Positions 18,604 through 27,621 of a stretch of 64,000 nucleotides of DNA are shown in pieces. The DNA comes from Streptomyces sp. NBC_01235 (GTDB taxonomy: Bacteria > Actinomycetota > Actinomycetes > Streptomycetales > Streptomycetaceae). Position numbers and translations under genes: made by a program. The stretch is taken from positions 806,001-870,000 of the forward strand of contig NZ_CP108513.1 in NCBI RefSeq assembly GCF_035989285.1, given 5' to 3'. Numbering within the stretch: the first letter of the stretch is position 1; every line of letters starts with the position of its first letter. The notes under the pieces were generated by a model. The model was given only the letters and a program-made list of their open reading frames with translations, had not been told where the DNA came from and searched no databases.

Positions 18604-19968
18604 ATGACCGTCAACAAGCCTTCGTCCGGCCGGGAGAGTGCGTCCAGCAAGAGGCGTGCGGCGTTGCTGGCCGGCTGCGCGGCCACCGCAGCGCTGGCCC
18701 TTACTGCCTGTGGAGGCGGCGGCGCCACGGGTACGACGACCAAGGACGGCTTCGCCCAGGTGTCACAGAAGGACGGTGCGTTGACCGTCTGGGTGGACGC
18801 GACCCGTGTCGAGGCCGCGAAGTTGTATCAGCAGCAGCACCCGGACGTGAAGCTGGACATCGTCACCTACGACGGCGACGCCAACGGCTCGAACTACCTC
18901 CAGACCAAGGTCCAGCTCTTCAACCGTACCGGCAAGGGCTGGCCGGACGTCGTGTTCAGCTCCCAGAACAACGAGGCGACCTGGGCGGTCGACGCGGGCT
19001 TCGCCGCTCCGCTCGACAAGGGCCTGATCCCCTCGGCGTCCCTGGGGAAGTTCGCGAGCGGGGCCAACGACGTCTGCACGGTGGGCGGCACCGTCTACTG
19101 TCTGCGCAACGACCTCTCCCAGGCGGTGCTCTGGTACAACGCTCCGCTGCTGAAGAAGTTCGGCTACTCGGTGCCGACGACGTGGGAGGAGTACCAGAAG
19201 CTCGGCGAGAAGGTGGCCAAGGAGCACCCGGGCTACCTCGTGGGTGACGCCGGCGACTCCTTCACGCCCGAGATCTACCTGTGGGCGAGCAAGTGCGGCG
19301 CCAACCACATCACCGGCCCGAAGGCTGTGTCGGTGAACACCTCCAGCGAGGCCTGCACCAAGATGGCCAAGCTCATGGACGTGCTGATCGAGAACAAGTC
19401 CATGTCCATCAGCGGGGTCTTCAGCACCGACTTCGGCAAGAACAAGGCCGACAAGGTCCTGCTCATGCCGGGTCCGGCCTGGTATGGCGGCGCGCTGTTC
19501 GAGGGCACCTTCAAGACGCCGGCCAAGCAGGTCGCGGCCGCACCCATCCCCCAGTGGCAGGGGGAGACCTCGCCGTCCACCGGCAACGTCGGCGGCGGCA
19601 CCTGGCTGCTGTCCAAGCACTCCGCGCACATCAAGGCCGCCACCGACTTCCTGAAGTGGGTCACCACCGACAACGCCTACCAGGGCGAGAAGGCGCCGGG
19701 CTTCCCCGCGTACACGCCGGCGGCCGAGACCTGGCTGAAGGGACAGGATGCCTCCGGCTACTTCGCCAGCGACCTGAGCGCCCTCAAGGACGCCTCCTCC
19801 CAGGTCTGGAACGGCTGGGGCTCGGGCCAGTTCAGCCAGGAGGCGATCTGGGCCGCCACCGTCAAGCCCGGCCTGACCCAGGGCAAGAGCGTCGTCTCGC
19901 TGCTGCCGGCCTGGCAGGACTCCATCGTCAAGTACGCCAAGTCCAACGGATACAAGGTCTCCCAGTGA
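18604..19968 (+). CDS. Sugar ABC transporter substrate-binding lipoprotein (CUT1)
   Basis: The 454-residue protein begins with a basic region and a lipoprotein signal whose lipobox is ALTACGG, so it should be anchored to the outer face of the membrane. The mature part is a family-1 (MalE-like) solute-binding protein: LTVWVDATRVEAAKLYQQQH, GWPDVVFSSQNNEATWA, LWYNAPLLKKFGY and GTWLLSKHSAHIKAATDFLK. It leads an operon with two permeases that overlap it and each other. No ATPase is present, so a shared MsiK-type ATPase is likely, as is usual in streptomycetes. The substrate is unknown; the downstream genes suggest a rhamnose- or fucose-containing sugar. Confidence 0.9.
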   Translation: MTVNKPSSGRESASSKRRAALLAGCAATAALALTACGGGGATGTTTKDGFAQVSQKDGALTVWVDATRVEAAKLYQQQHPDVKLDIVTYDGDANGSNYLQTKVQLFNRTGKGWPDVVFSSQNNEATWAVDAGFAAPLDKGLIPSASLGKFASGANDVCTVGGTVYCLRNDLSQAVLWYNAPLLKKFGYSVPTTWEEYQKLGEKVAKEHPGYLVGDAGDSFTPEIYLWASKCGANHITGPKAVSVNTSSEACTKMAKLMDVLIENKSMSISGVFSTDFGKNKADKVLLMPGPAWYGGALFEGTFKTPAKQVAAAPIPQWQGETSPSTGNVGGGTWLLSKHSAHIKAATDFLKWVTTDNAYQGEKAPGFPAYTPAAETWLKGQDASGYFASDLSALKDASSQVWNGWGSGQFSQEAIWAATVKPGLTQGKSVVSLLPAWQDSIVKYAKSNGYKVSQ

Positions 19969-20879
19969 CCCTCTCCCACTCTCCGGCCGGTTCTGCCACC
20001 CGGCGCCGTCGCGGCGCCTCCCGGCAGAGCCGGGCCGGTATGGCCTTCGTCGCCGCCTACGTGGTCCTGCTGATCGCCTTCGGCGTCCTTCCGACCGCAT
20101 ACGCGATCTACTTCGCCTTCACCGACGCCGGGGGCAGGGTCACCGGCTTCGCCAACTTCGTGACCACGGCGCAGGACTTCCGCTTCATGGACGCCGTGGG
20201 CCATGTCGCCACCTACCTCGCCTTCTGGCTCCTGTCCCTGGTGGTGTTCGTGGTGGCCCTGGCGCTGCTGCTGCACCGCCTGGCCTCGGGTTCCGCCAGC
20301 AAGGCGCTGCGTTTCCTCTACTACATCCCGGGAGCGCTCGCCGGCGCCGCCAGTGTGCTGGTGTGGCTGTTCATGCTCGACCCGACGGTGAGCCCGGTCA
20401 GTTCGCTGCTGGGCGCGCTGGGATTCCACACCTTCGGCGAGGTGATCGCGCCCGGCAACCTGCCCCTGCTGTTCACCATCATCGCGTTCTGGACCGGCGC
20501 GGGCGGCTGGATCGTCGTCATGTACGGCGCGCTCAACAACATCCCCACGGATGTGATGGAAGCCGCGCGCATCGATGGCGCGGGCGCCTGGCAGACCGCC
20601 TGGCACGTGCAGATCCCGATGCTCCGCAAGTGGATCGTGTACATGGTGATCCTGGCCTTCGCGGGCGGCGCCCAGCTCTTCGTCGAGCCGCAGTTGCTGT
20701 CCCTCGCCAGCGTGGGCGTGGCCGGACGCGACTACTCGCTGAACCAGCTGACGTACGACTTCGCCTTCCAGATGAACAACATCAACGGCGCCGCCGCGGT
20801 CTCGGTGGAGCTCCTGGTCGTCAGTGTGTCGGCCGCCGCCGTCTTCGTCGCACGGTCGGGGTTCTTCGATGCCGACTAG
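19965..20879 (+). CDS. Sugar ABC transporter permease, first subunit (CUT1, MalF-like)
   Basis: The 304-residue protein has six membrane segments and the ATPase-coupling EAA loop EAARIDGAGAWQTAWHVQIP. GTG overlaps the TGA of the binding-protein gene by four bases, which indicates translational coupling and fixes the start. It forms the membrane channel with the next gene. Confidence 0.9.
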   Translation: MTLSHSPAGSATRRRRGASRQSRAGMAFVAAYVVLLIAFGVLPTAYAIYFAFTDAGGRVTGFANFVTTAQDFRFMDAVGHVATYLAFWLLSLVVFVVALALLLHRLASGSASKALRFLYYIPGALAGAASVLVWLFMLDPTVSPVSSLLGALGFHTFGEVIAPGNLPLLFTIIAFWTGAGGWIVVMYGALNNIPTDVMEAARIDGAGAWQTAWHVQIPMLRKWIVYMVILAFAGGAQLFVEPQLLSLASVGVAGRDYSLNQLTYDFAFQMNNINGAAAVSVELLVVSVSAAAVFVARSGFFDAD

Positions 20880-21837
20880 AACCCCTGTCAGCCGAGTCGC
20901 CGCCACGGCGAGCTCGGAACGGGAAGCACCCCTCATGAGCCGATCTCACCACCAGCCGCCGCACCGCCGGCCCGTACGGCGCCTGGCCTCCCGGCTGCTG
21001 ACCGGATCCGTACTGGCCGGGTTCCTCGCCTTCTTCGTGCTGCCGGTACTGTGGCTCGTCCTCGCGGCGACCAAGACCGACCAGCAACTGGTCCACGACA
21101 ATCCGCTGTCCTTCGGCTCCTTCCATGCGCTGAAGACCAACTGGGACGCGCTCACGGCGTTCCAGGACAACGCCGTCATGCAGTGGCTCGGCAACTCCGC
21201 GCTCTACGCGGTGATCTCGCTGGTCATCACTCTCGGTATCGCCATTCCCGCGGGATATGCCCTGGCCATGACCGAGTTCCGCGGCCGGCACACCCTGCTG
21301 GTCGCGACGCTGGTCGTGATGCTCATGCCGAACGCCACCCTGGTGGTGCCGTTGTTCCTGGAGATCAACGCGGTGCACCTGATCGGCACGATGTGGTCGA
21401 TCATCCTGCCGTACTCGTTCTACCCGTTCGGCGTGTACCTGACGTACATCTACTTCACCACCGCCGTACCGAAGTACCTGCTGGCGGCGGCACGGATGGA
21501 CGGCTGCTCGGAGTTCTGCGTCTTCTGGCACATCGCGCTGCCGCTGGCGACCCCGGTCATCGCGCTCGTGGGCTTCTTCAGCTTCGTCGCCAACTGGACC
21601 AACTACTTCCTGCCGTACGTCATGCTCCCCGAGAGCAGCCAGATGCCCATCCAGGTGGGCGTCGGATCCCTGCTCAGCAACGTGCCGTCCTTCAATCCGG
21701 CCGTCGGCACCCTCGCGATCGAGCGGCCGCAGCTGGCTCTGGCGACGCTCGTGGCCGTCACGCCCGTGCTGATCGTCTTCCTCTTCGCCCAGCGCTTCCT
21801 GGTCAGCGGGATGCTCGCCGGCGGCACCAAGGAATAG
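20869..21837 (+). CDS. Sugar ABC transporter permease, second subunit (CUT1, MalG-like)
   Basis: This is a 322-residue six-segment permease with the EAA-type loop AAARMDGCSEFCVFWHIALP. The ATG at 20869 overlaps the previous stop region by 11 bases, but a second ATG at 20935 (MSRSHHQPPH) has a better GGGAAG ribosome site and removes a poorly structured tail, so the start is uncertain by 22 codons. LPYSFYPFGVYLTYIYF and SFVANWTNYFLPYVM are typical of MalG-like subunits. Confidence 0.88.
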   Translation: MPTRTPVSRVAATASSEREAPLMSRSHHQPPHRRPVRRLASRLLTGSVLAGFLAFFVLPVLWLVLAATKTDQQLVHDNPLSFGSFHALKTNWDALTAFQDNAVMQWLGNSALYAVISLVITLGIAIPAGYALAMTEFRGRHTLLVATLVVMLMPNATLVVPLFLEINAVHLIGTMWSIILPYSFYPFGVYLTYIYFTTAVPKYLLAAARMDGCSEFCVFWHIALPLATPVIALVGFFSFVANWTNYFLPYVMLPESSQMPIQVGVGSLLSNVPSFNPAVGTLAIERPQLALATLVAVTPVLIVFLFAQRFLVSGMLAGGTKE

Positions 21838-21910
21838 CGGCCCGTCCCGACCGCCGGCCGTCGTCCCCGGCGTACGCCGTCCCGCCGCCCGCCCCGAACG
21901 GAGATCTCCC

Positions 21911-23923
21911 ATGCCCTTCAGCTCTGCCGACCGCACCACGGCCGAGGACACCCCCAGCGACCACCCGGTCGCGCCACCCGAGATCGAGGCGGGGGTGCCG
22001 CTTCTCGAACCGCCCGGCTGGGCCGTGGCCCAGCGGTCCCTGTTCGACCTCCTCGACCACGCCTGGCGGCGCTTCGCCCACGACTTCACCGGTCCGGACG
22101 GACGGCTGAACTACTCCGAACCGCTGACCACCCGTGACGGTGTGGACGACTTCTACGAGGTGTTCTTCAACTGGCCCCAGCTGTATCTCCTCGGCGGCGC
22201 CGACGATCTGCTGCCCGCCAGTGAGAAGCACTGGGAGGGCGTGACCCGGCAGCTCACCGAACTGGGCATGCTTCGCGACGAGTTCGAGCGCGGCTACGAC
22301 TGGTTTCACCAGGGCGAGAGCCTGCTGCTGCTCTACTTCCTCAGCATGGCCGCCCCCGACCGCTGGTCCGAACGCGCTCTGCGCTTCGCCGAGTTGTACG
22401 TCGACCCGGCCAAGGGCAACTACGACCCCGAGCACCGCGTCATCACCCGCGCGCACAACGGCAGCGACCCCGACCGCACGGGCCTGTTCGACGGTGACGT
22501 CTATCCCTGGCTGGAGAAGGAAGCGCAGACGTACGGCTTCCCGCTCGACTGGATCCCCGAGGCCGGCGACGGCCCCCACCCCCTCTCCGCGGACCCGCGT
22601 CTCGGCGCGCAGATGCGGGACCGGATGGGCGTCGGCGACACCGCGGTCAACCTCGCCGCGGCCGGGCTGGTCCTCAACGCCTGGATCCTGTCCGGCGAGG
22701 ACCGCTACCGCGACTGGATCGTCGAGTACGTCGGCGCGTGGCGGGAGCGCACCGTGGCGAACGGCGGCCTCATCCCGGACAACGTCGGCCCGGACGGCGT
22801 CGTCGGCAGCCTGCTGGAGGGCCGCTGGTACGGCGGCCACTACGGCTGGTCCTGGCCGCACGGCTGGCACAGCGTGGGCCACGCGGCCTGTGTGGCGGCG
22901 CTGGCGGCGGCCACGGTCACCGGGGACGACGACTACCTCTCCATGGTCGCGACCTCCCTCGACGCCCTGATCGAACGCGGCAAGGTGATGCCCCACACCG
23001 AAGCGGACTCCAGCCTCCCCTCCAAGTGGGCGGTCGAACTCGGCCCCGACATCCACACACCCACTCCGCACCTCCCCTTCCGCCACAACGAATCGGGCTG
23101 GTTCGACTACAACCCGGCCACCCCGCCCGTCCCGGTGGCCCTGTGGCACCACACGGCCTCCGCCGCCGACCGCGCCCGGCTGGAGGGGCTGCGCGAAGTC
23201 GACGGCATCGACTGGCGCACCGTCCGGCCGTTCAGGGCCAAGGAGGAGTCCGGGCACGAGAAGGCGTGGTTCGCCTTCCTCGCCGGCGACGACCCCGGCT
23301 ACCCCGAGCGGATCCTCGCCACCGCCCAGGCCCAAGTCCGCCACCGCCTGAAGCGCATCGAGCGCTACCGCGACCTGGACGTGCCCGAGGCCGACATCCA
23401 TGTGTGGCAGCAGTCCAACCCCGTGGTCACCGAAGCCCTGGTCCAGCTGACCTGGGGCGGCCCCCAGGTGCTCTACAACGGCGGCCTGCAGCAGGCCCGG
23501 CTGCGCTACCACGACGCCGAGACCCGCCGTGCCGGCCTGCCGCCGGACGTGGCCGCGCTGGTCACTTCCATCGACCCCGAGGCGACCACCGTCGAACTCG
23601 TCAACCTCTCCCCCGAGTCCACGCGCACGGTGATCGTGCAGGCCGGCGCCTTCGCAGAGCACACCATCACCGCCGTCCGGTACACCACCTGCCAGGACGA
23701 CACCTGGATCGGGGACATGTACGACTACGGCCACACCGAGCCCGTCGTGACCGAGTCGGAGCAGGTCTGCGACAGCGCCTTCCTGACGGTCCGGCTGCCC
23801 GCCTCCAGCCGCGTCAAGCTCACCCTGCGCCTCCAGCTGCGCGCCAACACACCCAGCTACCGCACACCGTTCGACCCCCCGGCCGACCTGCCCTCGCCGG
23901 GAACGCAGGGAGAAACCGCATGA
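21911..23923 (+). CDS. Unknown 670-residue protein, probable alpha/alpha-toroid carbohydrate enzyme
   Basis: I do not recognise a named family. Residues 40-470 are helix-rich with repeated aromatic/acidic motifs: DGVDDFYEVFFNWPQLYLLG, FERGYDWFHQGES, GLFDGDVYPWLEKE, GGHYGWSWPHGWHSVGHA and HNESGWFDYNP. This pattern is like (alpha/alpha)6-barrel glycosidases and lyases. Residues 520-650 look like a beta-sandwich (TVELVNLSPESTRTVIVQAG, SRVKLTLRLQL). There is no signal peptide, so it is cytoplasmic. It sits between the importer and the mutarotase gene (4-base overlap), so it probably acts on the imported oligosaccharide. That is inference only. Confidence 0.75.
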   Translation: MPFSSADRTTAEDTPSDHPVAPPEIEAGVPLLEPPGWAVAQRSLFDLLDHAWRRFAHDFTGPDGRLNYSEPLTTRDGVDDFYEVFFNWPQLYLLGGADDLLPASEKHWEGVTRQLTELGMLRDEFERGYDWFHQGESLLLLYFLSMAAPDRWSERALRFAELYVDPAKGNYDPEHRVITRAHNGSDPDRTGLFDGDVYPWLEKEAQTYGFPLDWIPEAGDGPHPLSADPRLGAQMRDRMGVGDTAVNLAAAGLVLNAWILSGEDRYRDWIVEYVGAWRERTVANGGLIPDNVGPDGVVGSLLEGRWYGGHYGWSWPHGWHSVGHAACVAALAAATVTGDDDYLSMVATSLDALIERGKVMPHTEADSSLPSKWAVELGPDIHTPTPHLPFRHNESGWFDYNPATPPVPVALWHHTASAADRARLEGLREVDGIDWRTVRPFRAKEESGHEKAWFAFLAGDDPGYPERILATAQAQVRHRLKRIERYRDLDVPEADIHVWQQSNPVVTEALVQLTWGGPQVLYNGGLQQARLRYHDAETRRAGLPPDVAALVTSIDPEATTVELVNLSPESTRTVIVQAGAFAEHTITAVRYTTCQDDTWIGDMYDYGHTEPVVTESEQVCDSAFLTVRLPASSRVKLTLRLQLRANTPSYRTPFDPPADLPSPGTQGETA

Positions 23924-24267
23924 AGCGCCTCGCCCAGACCATCAGGCTCCGACCCGAGCACCGCGAGGAGTACCTCGAACTCCACTCGGCCGTCTGGCCC
24001 GGCATCGAAGCCACCCTGCACCGGTCGAACATCCGCAACTACAGCATCTTCCTCCACGGCGATGTGCTGTTCGCCTACTTCGAGTACCACGGCGACGACT
24101 TCGAGACCGACATGGCCGTCCTCGAAGCCGACCCCGAGACCCAGGAGTGGTGGAAACTCACCGACCCCTGCCAGGAGCCCTGGCCCGACCGGGGCGACTC
24201 CCGCCAGTGGACGGAACTCCCCGAGATCTGGCACCTGAACCCGCCAGGTGACTCCACCAGCGCCTGA
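23920..24267 (+). CDS. L-rhamnose mutarotase family protein
   Basis: The 115-residue protein has the full RhaM/DUF718 layout: RLRPEHREEYLELHSAVWPG (with the conserved His and Trp), NYSIFLHGDVLFAYFEYHGD, and WWKLTDPCQEPWP near the end. It interconverts anomers of L-rhamnose or a related 6-deoxysugar to feed a dehydrogenase. ATGA overlaps the preceding stop. Family members also serve L-fucose, so the substrate remains open between the two. Confidence 0.9.
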   Translation: MKRLAQTIRLRPEHREEYLELHSAVWPGIEATLHRSNIRNYSIFLHGDVLFAYFEYHGDDFETDMAVLEADPETQEWWKLTDPCQEPWPDRGDSRQWTELPEIWHLNPPGDSTSA

Positions 24268-24328
24268 CACACCTCGCCCAGACTCACGTGGCCCCGCCCG
24301 ACGTGGACCGACCCGACTTGGACCACCA

Positions 24329-25242
24329 GTGACCCCCACCACCGCCCCACTCATCGACGCCCACCACCACCTGTGGGACCTCGACCAGCGTCCGCAGCCC
24401 TGGCTCGACGACCCCGCCCTGGCGACGATCCGCCGCACCTTCACCCCCGACGACCTGCGTACCACCGCCACCCAACTCATCGCGGGCCGCCGTCTGCACA
24501 GCACGGTGGCCGTGCAGTGCGTGCCGGATGTGCCCGAGACCGAGGACCTGCTCGCGCTCGCGGAGTGGGAGCCGCTGATCGGGGCCGTGGTCGGCTGGGC
24601 GGACCTGACGTCCCCTGGGATCGGCGACCTGCTCGACGGGTTGCTCGCCGGGCCGGGCGGTACGTATCTGCGGTCCCTGCGTCATCTCGTGCAGGGCGAG
24701 ACGGATTCGGGATGGCTGCAACGCCCCGCTGTCGAACGCGGGTTGGCGGCGGTCCGGGACCGCGGGCTCTGCTACGACGTGCTCGTCCGCAGCCACCAGC
24801 TCGACCAGGCGATCCGGCTGGCCGAGCGGTTCCCAGACCTGCCCCAGGTGCTCGACCACGCCGGCAAGCCGCTGATCGGCGACGGTGAACTGGCCGACTG
24901 GGAACACCAGTTGCGCCTGCTGGCCGCACACCCGCAGGTGGTGTGCAAGGTGTCGGGGCTGATCACCGAGGCGGACCACGAGAGGTGGACCACGAGAGGT
25001 GGACCGTCGACGACATCCGCCCGGTGTGGGACGTCCTGCTCTCCGTCTTCGGCCCCGACCGCCTGATGTTCGGCTCGGACTGGCCGGTGGCGAATCTCGC
25101 GGGAGGCTGGAACCGCTGGGCTGCCACGGTGGACGAACTGCTCGACGGATGTTCCGCCGACGAGACCTCGGCGATTCTCGCGGGCACCGCGACCACCTTC
25201 TACCGCCTCACTCGTACTGAACGGGACTTGGGATCACGATGA
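24329..25242 (+). pseudogene. Amidohydrolase-family sugar lactonase, frameshifted by a 14-bp duplication
   Basis: The GTG start and first 218 codons encode a lactonase of the amidohydrolase superfamily: LIDAHHHLWDLD metal ligands, [30 protein letters not shown] and VVCKVSGLITEADHERW. A second copy of GGACCACGAGAGGT (24987-25000, directly after 24973-24986) shifts the frame. The remainder ([40 protein letters not shown] with the catalytic Asp) is read in another frame to 25242. The intact paralogue at 33288 reads straight through this point. Without the duplication the gene would be 900 bases, matching the paralogue. Confidence 0.85.
24973..25000 (+). repeat. 14-bp tandem duplication that breaks the lactonase gene
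   Basis: GGACCACGAGAGGT occurs twice head to tail and is followed by GGACC. The unit is not a multiple of three, so it changes frame. Precise loss of one unit would restore the gene. Confidence 0.95.
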
Positions 25243-26282
25243 CGCTTGCTGTTCGTTACATTTCCGCCCGCACCCTGGACACGGCTCCCGCCGAGCCCTC
25301 CCCTCTCGGTCCGGGTGAGGTGTTGCTGGCTCCCGCCTACGTGGGGATCTGCGGTACCGATCTGCACATCTTCCACGGCGATATGGACGCCCGGGTCGCC
25401 GCGCCCGCCGTTCTGGGACATGAGATGTCCGGCCGCGTCGTCCGCGTCGGCCCGGGCGTGCAGGGCTGGCGGCCCGGTGACGCGGTCACGGTGATGCCGT
25501 TGCGCTGGGACGACACCTGCCCGGCCTGTCTCGCGGGTCATCAGCACATCTGCCAGCACCTGGACTTCATCGGCATCGACTCCCCGGGCGCGATGCAGCA
25601 GCGCTGGACCGTGCCCGCCTCCACCCTCATCCGGCTGCCGGACTCTCTCGCTCTGGACCGGGCCGCGCTGGTGGAGCCCACGGCGGTGGCCGTACACGAT
25701 GTCGGGCGGGCCGACGTGCGAGCAGGCGAGCGGGTCGTCGTCGTGGGCGGTGGTCCGGTCGGCATCCTCATCGCGCTGGTCGCGCGGGCCGTGGGGGCCG
25801 AGGTCAGGGTGGTGGAGCTGAGTGCCCACCGCCGGCTGCTCGCCGAGGAGTTGGGGCTGACGGCGTGGGACCCGGCTGACGACGACGTGCCGGCGCTGGT
25901 GCAGCAGTGGACGGGGGATGCGGGCGCGGATGTCGCGTTCGAGGTGTCCGGCGCGGCGGGCGGCGTGGACACCGCGGTCGACGTGCTGGGAGTGCGCGGC
26001 CGGTTGTGCCTCGTGGCTATCCACCCCCGGCCCCGCGAGGTGAATCTGCATCGCTTCTTCTGGCGCGAACTCACTTTGGTGGGCGCCCGGTTGTATGACC
26101 GTTCCGACTTCGAGCGCGCGGTTGCCCTGGTGGCGGACGGCACGATTCCGGCCGGGCGGCTGATCAGCAAGGTCGTCCCCCTCACCGAGGCGCCCGCCGC
26201 GTTCGAGGCCCTGGAGGGCGGCGGCGACGTGATGAAGATCCTCGTGGACTGCACCACCGGCACCGAGGGAGCATCCGCATGA
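25239..26282 (+). CDS. Zinc-dependent medium-chain sugar (acid) dehydrogenase, copy 1
   Basis: This 347-residue MDR-family enzyme has catalytic zinc ligands in ICGTDLHIFHGD and LGHEMSGRV. A reduced structural-zinc loop reads DTCPACLAGHQHIC. The NAD-binding motif is VVVVGGGPVGILIALVARAV. ATGA overlaps the lactonase end. It probably oxidises a deoxysugar or sugar-acid hydroxyl in the rhamnose/fucose route. Apart from residues 134-233 (DNA 25640-25937) it is almost identical in DNA to the inverted copy at 31820-32863. The diverged patch covers the NAD-binding domain. Confidence 0.9.
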   Translation: MTLAVRYISARTLDTAPAEPSPLGPGEVLLAPAYVGICGTDLHIFHGDMDARVAAPAVLGHEMSGRVVRVGPGVQGWRPGDAVTVMPLRWDDTCPACLAGHQHICQHLDFIGIDSPGAMQQRWTVPASTLIRLPDSLALDRAALVEPTAVAVHDVGRADVRAGERVVVVGGGPVGILIALVARAVGAEVRVVELSAHRRLLAEELGLTAWDPADDDVPALVQQWTGDAGADVAFEVSGAAGGVDTAVDVLGVRGRLCLVAIHPRPREVNLHRFFWRELTLVGARLYDRSDFERAVALVADGTIPAGRLISKVVPLTEAPAAFEALEGGGDVMKILVDCTTGTEGASA

Positions 26283-27541
26283 CCTCCTTCGACCTCACCG
26301 GAAAGCTCGCTGTCGTCACTGGGGCGCGGCGCGGCATCGGCCGGGCCATGGCCCGCGCCCTCGCCGAGGCCGGCGCCGACATCATCGGCGTCAGCGCCAG
26401 CCTGGAGGCAGCCGGCAGCGCGGTGGAAATGGACGTCCTCGCCGTGGGCCGTTCCTTCGAGGCGATCCGTACCGACTTCGCCGACCCGCAGGCCGTACGG
26501 GCTCTGGGCGCGGACCTGGCCGGGCGGGAACGCCCGGTGGACATCCTGGTCAACAATGCGGGCACGATCCGTCGCGCCCCGGCCGCCCAGCACAGTGACG
26601 CGGACTGGGAGCTGGTCCTCCAGGTCAACCTGAGTGCGCAGTTCGCGCTGACCCGGGCGGTCGGCGCCGCGATGGTGGCCCGCGGCCAGGGGAAGGTCAT
26701 CTTCACGGCGTCGCTGCTCAGCTTCCAGGGCGGCATCACGGTCCCCGGCTACACCGCCGCCAAGCATGGCATCGCCGGTTTGACCAAGGCGCTGGCCAAC
26801 GAGTGGGCCCCGCGCGGCGTGAATGTCAACGCCCTCGCGCCCGGCTACATCGCCACCGACAACACCCAGGCCCTCCAGGACGACCCGCAGCGCAGCCGCG
26901 CCATCCTGGACCGTATCCCCGCCGGACGCTGGGGCAACGCCGACGACCTCGCCGGCGCCACCGTGTTCCTCGCCTCCGACGCCGCCGCCTACCTCCACGG
27001 CGTCATCCTGCCCGTCGACGGCGGATGGCTCGGCCGATGACCGGCGGCTTCGACTCCGTGCTGAACGGCTGCCGTCTCCTTCCCGTACTGACCGTGCCGT
27101 CCGAGGCGATGGCCGGCCCGCTGGCCGACGCACTCGCGGTGGGCGGTGCCCGGTGCGCCGAGGTCACCTTCCGTACCCCGGGCGCCGAGCGGGTGCTCAA
27201 GGAGATGGCCGCCCACGGTGGCCTGGCCGTCGGCGCCGGCACGGTACTCACGCCCGAGCAGGCGGAGCGGGCCGTGGCGGCCGGGGCCCGCTTCGTGGTC
27301 TCGCCCGGCTTCGACAAGGAGGTCGTCGCGAAGTGCCGCGAGCTGGGCGTGCCGGTCGTGCCCGGCATCGCCACCGCCACCGAGCTGATGCGCGCCCTGC
27401 GGGCCGGCCTCGACACCGTCAAGCTCTTCCCCGCCGAGCCGCTCGGCGGCCTGCGGACACTGCGAGCGCTCGCAGCGCCCTTCCCCGGGATGCGCTTCGT
27501 TCCGACCGGCGGGATCGACGCTTCCCACCTGGCCGGCTACC
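25254..27541 (+). repeat. Left arm of a 2,288-bp near-identical inverted repeat
   Basis: This segment and the reverse complement of 30561-32848 have equal length with no gaps seen. They encode identical SDR proteins, and aldolases differing at one residue (His/Arg). Outside the arms similarity stops sharply: three mismatches in the 16 bases before 25254, and unrelated sequence after 27541. Inside, 25640-25937 is a block of dense mismatches. Confidence 0.9.
26279..27040 (+). CDS. SDR-family sugar-acid dehydrogenase, copy 1
   Basis: This 253-residue classical SDR has the cofactor motif TGARRGIGRAMARAL, the NNAG strand (ILVNNAGTIRRAPA), Ser in FTASLLSFQGG and the catalytic YTAAKHG (Tyr-x3-Lys). 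LAPGYIATDNTQ and LPVDGGWLGR are family landmarks of KduD/gluconate-5-dehydrogenase-like enzymes, which act on keto-deoxy sugar acids. Four-base overlaps link it to both neighbours. The protein is identical to the inverted copy at 31062-31823. Confidence 0.92.
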   Translation: MTSFDLTGKLAVVTGARRGIGRAMARALAEAGADIIGVSASLEAAGSAVEMDVLAVGRSFEAIRTDFADPQAVRALGADLAGRERPVDILVNNAGTIRRAPAAQHSDADWELVLQVNLSAQFALTRAVGAAMVARGQGKVIFTASLLSFQGGITVPGYTAAKHGIAGLTKALANEWAPRGVNVNALAPGYIATDNTQALQDDPQRSRAILDRIPAGRWGNADDLAGATVFLASDAAAYLHGVILPVDGGWLGR

Positions 27542-27609
27542 CGTCTCCGTCACGGAGCCCGGCTGACTGCCACAGTTCGCTTTCGGTGCGGGTGCGCACG
27601 CGCCGTTGA
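27037..27609 (+). CDS. KDPG-type aldolase, copy 1, with replaced C-terminus
   Basis: The 190-residue product carries the KDPG/KHG aldolase motifs: CAEVTFRTPGAERVL, GAGTVLTPEQAERAV, RFVVSPGFDKEVV and TVKLFPAEPLGG with the Schiff-base Lys, then the phosphate loop VPTGGIDAS. After LAGY the sequence departs from its inverted copy and ends PSPSRSPADC... in a non-homologous tail. About 40 conserved C-terminal residues (ADPAVLAVGGSWMA and the last helix) are gone. Activity is doubtful. The break coincides with the end of the inverted repeat. Confidence 0.8.
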   Translation: MTGGFDSVLNGCRLLPVLTVPSEAMAGPLADALAVGGARCAEVTFRTPGAERVLKEMAAHGGLAVGAGTVLTPEQAERAVAAGARFVVSPGFDKEVVAKCRELGVPVVPGIATATELMRALRAGLDTVKLFPAEPLGGLRTLRALAAPFPGMRFVPTGGIDASHLAGYPSPSRSPADCHSSLSVRVRTRR

Positions 27610-27621
27610 CGCCGTCTCCCG

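Noticed and set aside
25541..27133. 530-codon antisense frames over the dehydrogenase-SDR region, conserved in both arms
   Set aside because: They look conserved only because the two DNA arms are near-identical; residues show no domain.
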